The translations under genes and the position numbers were made by a program. DNA of 23,267 nucleotides from Polysphondylium violaceum. Its lineage: Eukaryota; Evosea; Eumycetozoa; Dictyosteliales; Dictyosteliaceae. Shown here one piece after another: positions 19,335 to 23,267 of the stretch. The DNA lies in the NCBI GenBank assembly GCA_000277445.1, contig AJWJ01000377.1, positions 1 through 23,267 on the forward strand. The letters are read 5' to 3'. Positions within the stretch are counted from its first letter, which is position 1. The number at the start of each line of letters is the position of its first letter. The notes below the pieces were generated by a model. The model saw only the letters and a program-made list of their open reading frames with translations, was not told the DNA's origin and ran no database searches.

Positions 19335-19697
19335 TGTTTTATTGAGGTCTTGTAATAAATAAAGATCAAAATTGCGAATAAAAACTTTTGGTGTGATGAA
19401 TTTTCAAAATTTTTTTTAATTTGCAATGAAAAAAGATTAATGTGTTGTGGGTGGGATTATCTATAAAAGTCAAAGTAATAGTTCAAATAATTAAATTCTT
19501 TTTTTGTTTTGTTTTTTTTTTTTTTTTTCTTAAAGTTTATTTTTCATTCAATACATAAATTGTATGTCATACATATAAGGATATGATTATTATATGATGG
19601 ATACCAATTCTTATTCTTAATACTGTTGTTGTATATTATATATATATTTTTAATTAATTAGTGTGTGTGAGATATTTGATGTTTGTGTTTGGGTAAT
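19335..19697. other. Intergenic region with dT runs
   Basis: These 363 bp lie between two minus-strand genes. They hold the bisphosphate nucleotidase promoter (near 19335) and the 3' UTR of the small mitochondrial-type gene. They are A+T-rich with a dT run at 19510-19530 and TATATA at 19635-19650. Nothing else is visible. Confidence 0.5.
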
Positions 19698-20702
19698 TTA
19701 AAATGGTTTAGCTGGTTCTTCGAGTTGGTGGTGAGCAGCAAATTCCTTGTAAATGGCATCGTAAGCAGTTTGAATATCTGGGACTTCAGTGTTGTTGGCT
19801 TGTTCAGTGGCAATATCAATTTGAGCTGGGACAATAACTTTAGCGTAAAGGTCTAAAAATAAAGCTCTTGAGTGTAAATAGTGAGCTTGTCTTTCTAATT
19901 CTAAAATATTTATAGATATTGTTGTTAATAAATGTTGTCGTTGTTGTTGTTGTTGTTGTTTAAACATAATGAATACAAACGTTCTTGAGAAAGTTCACCA
20001 GATAATTTGTATTTCTTGGCAAGGGAAGCATTTTCTGGTTTAGAAAGTAATTGTTCAATTAATTTACGTGGTTTGCTTTCAGTGATAACCTTTTTGTAAA
20101 CATTCATTCTTGATTCAACTGGTGGAACAGCAGCTGCATCGAGGACAAATGGAGCAATGAGCTCATAGTGACCACTAGAGTAATTCTATATTATATATAA
20201 TTGAATAGGAGAATCAATATTGATGTACTATATTTTACGAACTATTGTTGGTTTAAATCATAATCAATCATCATCATTATTATCTTTTCATCATTATTAT
20301 CTCTACAAGACTTGTTATTCTTCCTCTTCTTTTTTTTTTTTATTTCCTCTAAACACTATTACTATTCTTCTTTGTCTATTGCCTATAATTCTTGATAATC
20401 ATTGATCAATCATTGATCAATATTAAATCATAACGAGACATCATCAAATTATGAACATATCTGTTTGGTTTTGTAGCTCATGATAAACATTTGTTCTTAT
20501 TGTTTCTGTATTTAATGATAAAACCTATAAATCAATTGATAATCTAAACTGCTTGTGTTTGTTTGCATCTTTTCTTTCTTGAACCTGTATGTCAACACTT
20601 GATAGACTATAATGATGACAATGACTTTTAAACAGTTTTAAACCATCATTATCAACTTACACGAGAGAGAGCACTGATTTTAGTTACTGATCTAGAAAAC
20701 AT
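19698..20702 (-). CDS. Small probable mitochondrial protein, unknown (3 exons)
   Basis: Exons are 20661-20702, 19981-20185 and 19698-19900. Introns are 475 bp (GTAAGT...ATAG) and 80 bp (GTTTGT...TTAG), and the product is 149 aa. The first exon, MFSRSVTKISALSR, followed by NYSSGHYELIAPFVLDAAA, is a basic, Ser-rich, acid-free start typical of a mitochondrial presequence. The mature part is helical and charged: KVITESKPRKLIEQLLSKPE, then KKYKLSGEL and RQAHYLHSRALFLDLYAKVI, ending EEPAKPF. No transmembrane segment is evident. I do not recognise the family; a respiratory-chain accessory subunit or a mitoribosomal protein would fit the size and charge, but this is a guess. The second splice is the uncertain part. 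With donor GTTTGT the join reads LSQEQLERQAHY; an alternative donor GTGAAC a few codons earlier would give KLSELERQAHY. Confidence 0.75.
20401..20421. repeat. Two adjacent copies of the palindrome ATTGATCAAT
   Basis: The 10-bp palindrome ATTGATCAAT occurs twice, separated by a single C, inside the 475-bp first intron of the small mitochondrial-type gene. A single copy also occurs at 114-123. It could bind a dimeric factor or be chance in A+T-rich DNA. Confidence 0.6.
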
Positions 20703-20947
20703 TTTTATATATAAATTAGATAGAATTAATGTATAAAACTTGTGAGAAATGATCAATAATAAGGCGCTGAAGAAAAAAAATCACGACAAAAAAAAAAAAA
20801 ACAAAAAATTAAAAAACTAATGTTTTTCAGAAGTTCAAAAAAACTCCGCCGCAAAAAATTCAGAGGGAGAAAGTTTGCAATATCTTTACAATGAATGATT
20901 ACAATTGGTTAATGGTTTGTTTATTTATGAGGAGGTGGTTATTGTAA

Positions 20948-21445
20948 TTAACCATAACATCTAATCTTATCATTGCATCCTTTAGATGAACATTGACCGC
21001 CTTTTTCTAAATATTTTTGATGATAGTCTTCGGCAACATAAAAGACACCAGCGGGTGCAATTTCAGTGACGATTGGGTTTTTGTGTTTGGTTTGTTCTTT
21101 TTCTTTGCTAGCGATGGCTTCTAATTTTTGTTGATCATTGTGATAATAGATACCTGAACGATACTGTGTACCACTATCATTGCCTTGACGATTGAGTGTG
21201 GTTGGATCATGTTTACTCCAAAAGAGATCGAGTAGATGAGTATAACTCACTTGGGATGGATCATAGTCCAACTCTACAGCCTCTGCATGGCCAGTGGTGC
21301 CGCTGCATACTTGTCTGTATGTTGGATTCAATACCTGTCCATTTGTGTATCCAACACGGGTGCCCAAGACACCTGTCACTCTTTGGAAAAATAACTCTAC
21401 ACTCCAAAAACAACCTGCTGCAAAAGTAGCTTTTTCAATTACCAT
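20948..21445 (-). CDS. msrA: Peptide methionine sulfoxide reductase MsrA
   Basis: The gene encodes 165 aa in one exon. MsrA reduces the S-epimer of methionine sulfoxide in free or protein-bound form, with electrons from thioredoxin. The catalytic motif GCFW (Cys12) is followed by family blocks [41 protein letters not shown] and [15 protein letters not shown], and later [14 protein letters not shown]. The C-terminal tail, [17 protein letters not shown], carries Cys152, Cys157 and Cys163, which can act as resolving cysteines. There is no presequence before the fold, so the protein is probably cytosolic. The start is the only Met before GCFW. The length is usual for a minimal eukaryotic MsrA. 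Confidence 0.97.
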   Translation of the reverse strand: MVIEKATFAAGCFWSVELFFQRVTGVLGTRVGYTNGQVLNPTYRQVCSGTTGHAEAVELDYDPSQVSYTHLLDLFWSKHDPTTLNRQGNDSGTQYRSGIYYHNDQQKLEAIASKEKEQTKHKNPIVTEIAPAGVFYVAEDYHQKYLEKGGQCSSKGCNDKIRCYG

Positions 21446-21703
21446 TTCTTTTTATGTCTTACTACGAATATTATTACTATTTATGAATTTATTTATTTCT
21501 TTTTTGAAAATTATTTCTCTTATTGTGTGTATTTATATTTTTTTTTTTTTCGCATTTGGAAGGTTCACAACAACAAAATTATTTTTTTTTGAATTTTTTA
21601 AAATTTAATATATGCGAATCTGGTTCTGTAAAGATATCTTCTATGGAATGTGCCATGTTTCTGAAAGATCTCTTATTTGGATTTTTATAATTTGTTGTTC
21701 CAA
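21446..21703. promoter_or_regulatory. Region upstream of msrA
   Basis: The stretch separates msrA from the last proposed exon of the upstream gene, both on the minus strand. It has dT runs (21538-21550) and must contain the msrA promoter and the 3' UTR of the neighbour. No specific site is recognised. Confidence 0.4.
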
Positions 21704-22881
21704 TCATTGTGTGGTCTTAAAATTATCAATATTATAATGGACAAAACAAATATATAAATAGAATAAAGCAATGATTTTTTAAATTCCCAAAGGTGTTTCA
21801 TTTGTAACAATTTGTTTTCTTTAAAAGAAACTCAATCAACAGGACATAGGGGAAATACTCACTTTTCTCATATAAACTAAAAGTATCATAGAGAGTCCAT
21901 GAGAAAAAGAGTTCCACCAACAGTAGATTTGTTTTATAGATAAAATAAAGCATCTAATCAAATAAACATCAATTGTTTCCAAAAAACGACTAGTGTTTTG
22001 AAATGTCATAGTGGCTGGTTTTTGGGAATTAATTAAAAGAATATCATCACCATCAATAAAAACACTCTGTATAAAAATAACACATTCGCACAAATTTCAA
22101 AAAAAAAAGATAAAAATAACTTTTTTGTTCCATTTCGATATTTTTAGAGTTTTACAAACCAAAAATAATATAGAAAAAAGGGGCAAATAGAATGATTATT
22201 TTACAAGATTTTTTATTTTAAATTCTATATATAACATATGTGTTGAGTTATTTTTGTGTTTTTTTTCTTTTTTTTTTTTTTGGTGTTTTTTTTTTTTCAT
22301 TTTAAATTTCTTGATGTTTTGAACTTACTGTCTTTCTCTTCCTATATTCGCTACCATTTTCTTCACTGTTACTATTACTATTGTTGTTGTTATTTAATTG
22401 ATTTGAATGGTAAGCATCCATAAATGAAAAATTCTTGTTTGGTGAAAGGGCACCTGTCAAAGGCAAGGTTTCTAAATTTTGCAAGCTACTTGGTGTAGTA
22501 AATCCTCTGGGTGTATTCCAACTCCAAAAAGAGGGAGTGAGTGAAATACCATCGGTTCCAATGTCTGGATAAAATTCACGAGGTGATGGAAGAGTTGGTG
22601 TTTCTTTGTTGCTTACCATTGGCGCTCCAGATTCATTGATCATTGGTGCTGGAAGTTTTGTCAATGGTACTGCATATTTTGATGCGCCACTCTCTGGAAT
22701 AACGACACTAAGCGATTTCTTTTGAAATTTAGGTTTGTTTAAATCATCACTAACTATTGGTACAAGTGCTGGCGATATTGACGGTGAGTTTGATATATTT
22801 ACTGGTGAAATTGGTGGTGTTGATGATGATGAATTACTACTATTGTTATTATTTGACGTTGATGATGATGGATTACTACTA

Positions 22882-22916
<35 letters not shown>

Positions 22917-23136
22917 TATGTTTAAATTTGAAGCTGTTCCACTGCTTGTGGTTGGACTATTACTATTACTATTGGTATTAGTATTGGTATTATTATTACT
23001 ACTATTATTATTATTTTTATTTGTCGTTGAATTGTTAATAATGTTTATACTATTAGCATTAGGACTACTATTACTATTGACAGGGCTATTATTACCATTA
23101 GTATTGCTACTATTGTTATTGGTATTATTGTTATTG

Positions 23137-23230
<94 letters not shown>

Positions 23231-23267
23231 GACTGTTATTATTATTACTATTACTATTACTATTACT
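21704..23267 (-). CDS. Asn-rich protein, 3' part of a gene cut by the window edge
   Basis: The first visible exon runs from the right edge to 22329 and is open throughout. It starts in Asn/Ser low complexity with a run of 30 Asn (23139-23228), then NNSSNPSSSTSNNN-type sequence. A better-ordered block follows: PKFQKKSLSVVIPESG, then LPSPREFYPDIGTDGISLTP, SFWSWNTPRGFTTP and LPLTGALSPNKNFSFMDAY. A basic RKRK follows near the exon end. The frame could stop at 22302, but the sequence there contains a perfect GTAAGT donor at 22328. A 262-bp intron would lead (ACAG) into exon 21863-22066, which is open in phase with 68 codons (SVFIDGDDILLINSQKPATM...YCWWNSFSHGLSMILLVYMR) and ends at a GTGAGT donor. 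A last tiny exon 21704-21715 would add TTQ and a stop; that piece is weak. SP/TP sites suggest a regulatory or nuclear protein, but I do not recognise the family. Confidence 0.65.
23139..23228 (-). repeat. (AAT)30 trinucleotide tract encoding poly-Asn
   Basis: Thirty consecutive AAT codons on the minus strand lie in the reading frame of the edge-truncated Asn-rich gene. Pure codon use over 90 bp indicates recent slippage expansion. Confidence 0.9.

Noticed and set aside
22735-23232. Plus-strand 165-codon Leu-rich open frame
   Set aside because: It is the complement of Asn codons (AAT read as ATT/TTA), an artefact of the (AAT)n tract in the minus-strand gene.
1-23267. Mobile elements, viral relics, CRISPR arrays, rRNA
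   Set aside because: No transposase, reverse transcriptase, integrase or capsid-like frame, no long terminal or inverted repeats and no regularly spaced repeats were seen.

Overview
The window comes from a social amoeba (Dictyostelia). Four things point there: A+T-rich intergenic DNA full of dA/dT runs, short introns (56-116 bp in most genes) with GT(A/G)/AG borders, long Asn and Gln homopolymers inside proteins, and a protein built from FNIP repeats, a family expanded in dictyostelids. The species cannot be fixed from sequence alone. All calls come from reading frames, splice signals and remembered family motifs; no database search was run.

Left part (1-4344): about 2 kb without a convincing gene, holding short hairpins and two G-rich clusters. 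Next come a minus-strand FNIP-repeat gene with a CCHC-like finger (2074-3297) and, divergent from it, a two-exon plus-strand gene (3642-4164) that aligns along its length with the mitochondrial inner-membrane peptidase subunit IMMP2 but lacks the catalytic motifs.

Centre (4345-15444): a minus-strand row holds a two-exon L-fucokinase (4345-8022, 1203 aa), a two-exon SRP9 gene of 75 aa (8505-8813) and a four-exon eIF4E-family gene (9011-11720, 817 aa). The eIF4E protein carries a long low-complexity extension that ends in a predicted tail anchor; it is the most unusual gene here. Divergent from it is a two-exon NOL1/NOP2/Sun-type RNA m5C methyltransferase (12225-13728). This gene converges on an intronless gene for a Ser/Asn-rich, probably phospho-regulated protein of unknown function (13849-15444).

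Right part (15445-23267): a 2.8 kb gene-free stretch is followed by four minus-strand genes. These are a PAP phosphatase (3'(2'),5'-bisphosphate nucleotidase, two exons), a small probable mitochondrial protein (three exons, one 475 bp intron), peptide methionine sulfoxide reductase A, and the 3' part of an Asn-rich gene that runs off the right edge.

The genes are ordinary independent eukaryotic housekeeping and accessory loci: sugar salvage for GDP-fucose, SRP and translation, RNA methylation, sulfate-nucleotide turnover, oxidative repair and mitochondrial proteins. I see no operon-like logic, mobile element, viral relic, CRISPR array or confident tRNA/rRNA gene. The strongest candidates for something undescribed are the tail-anchored eIF4E-like protein and the apparently inactive IMMP2-like protein.
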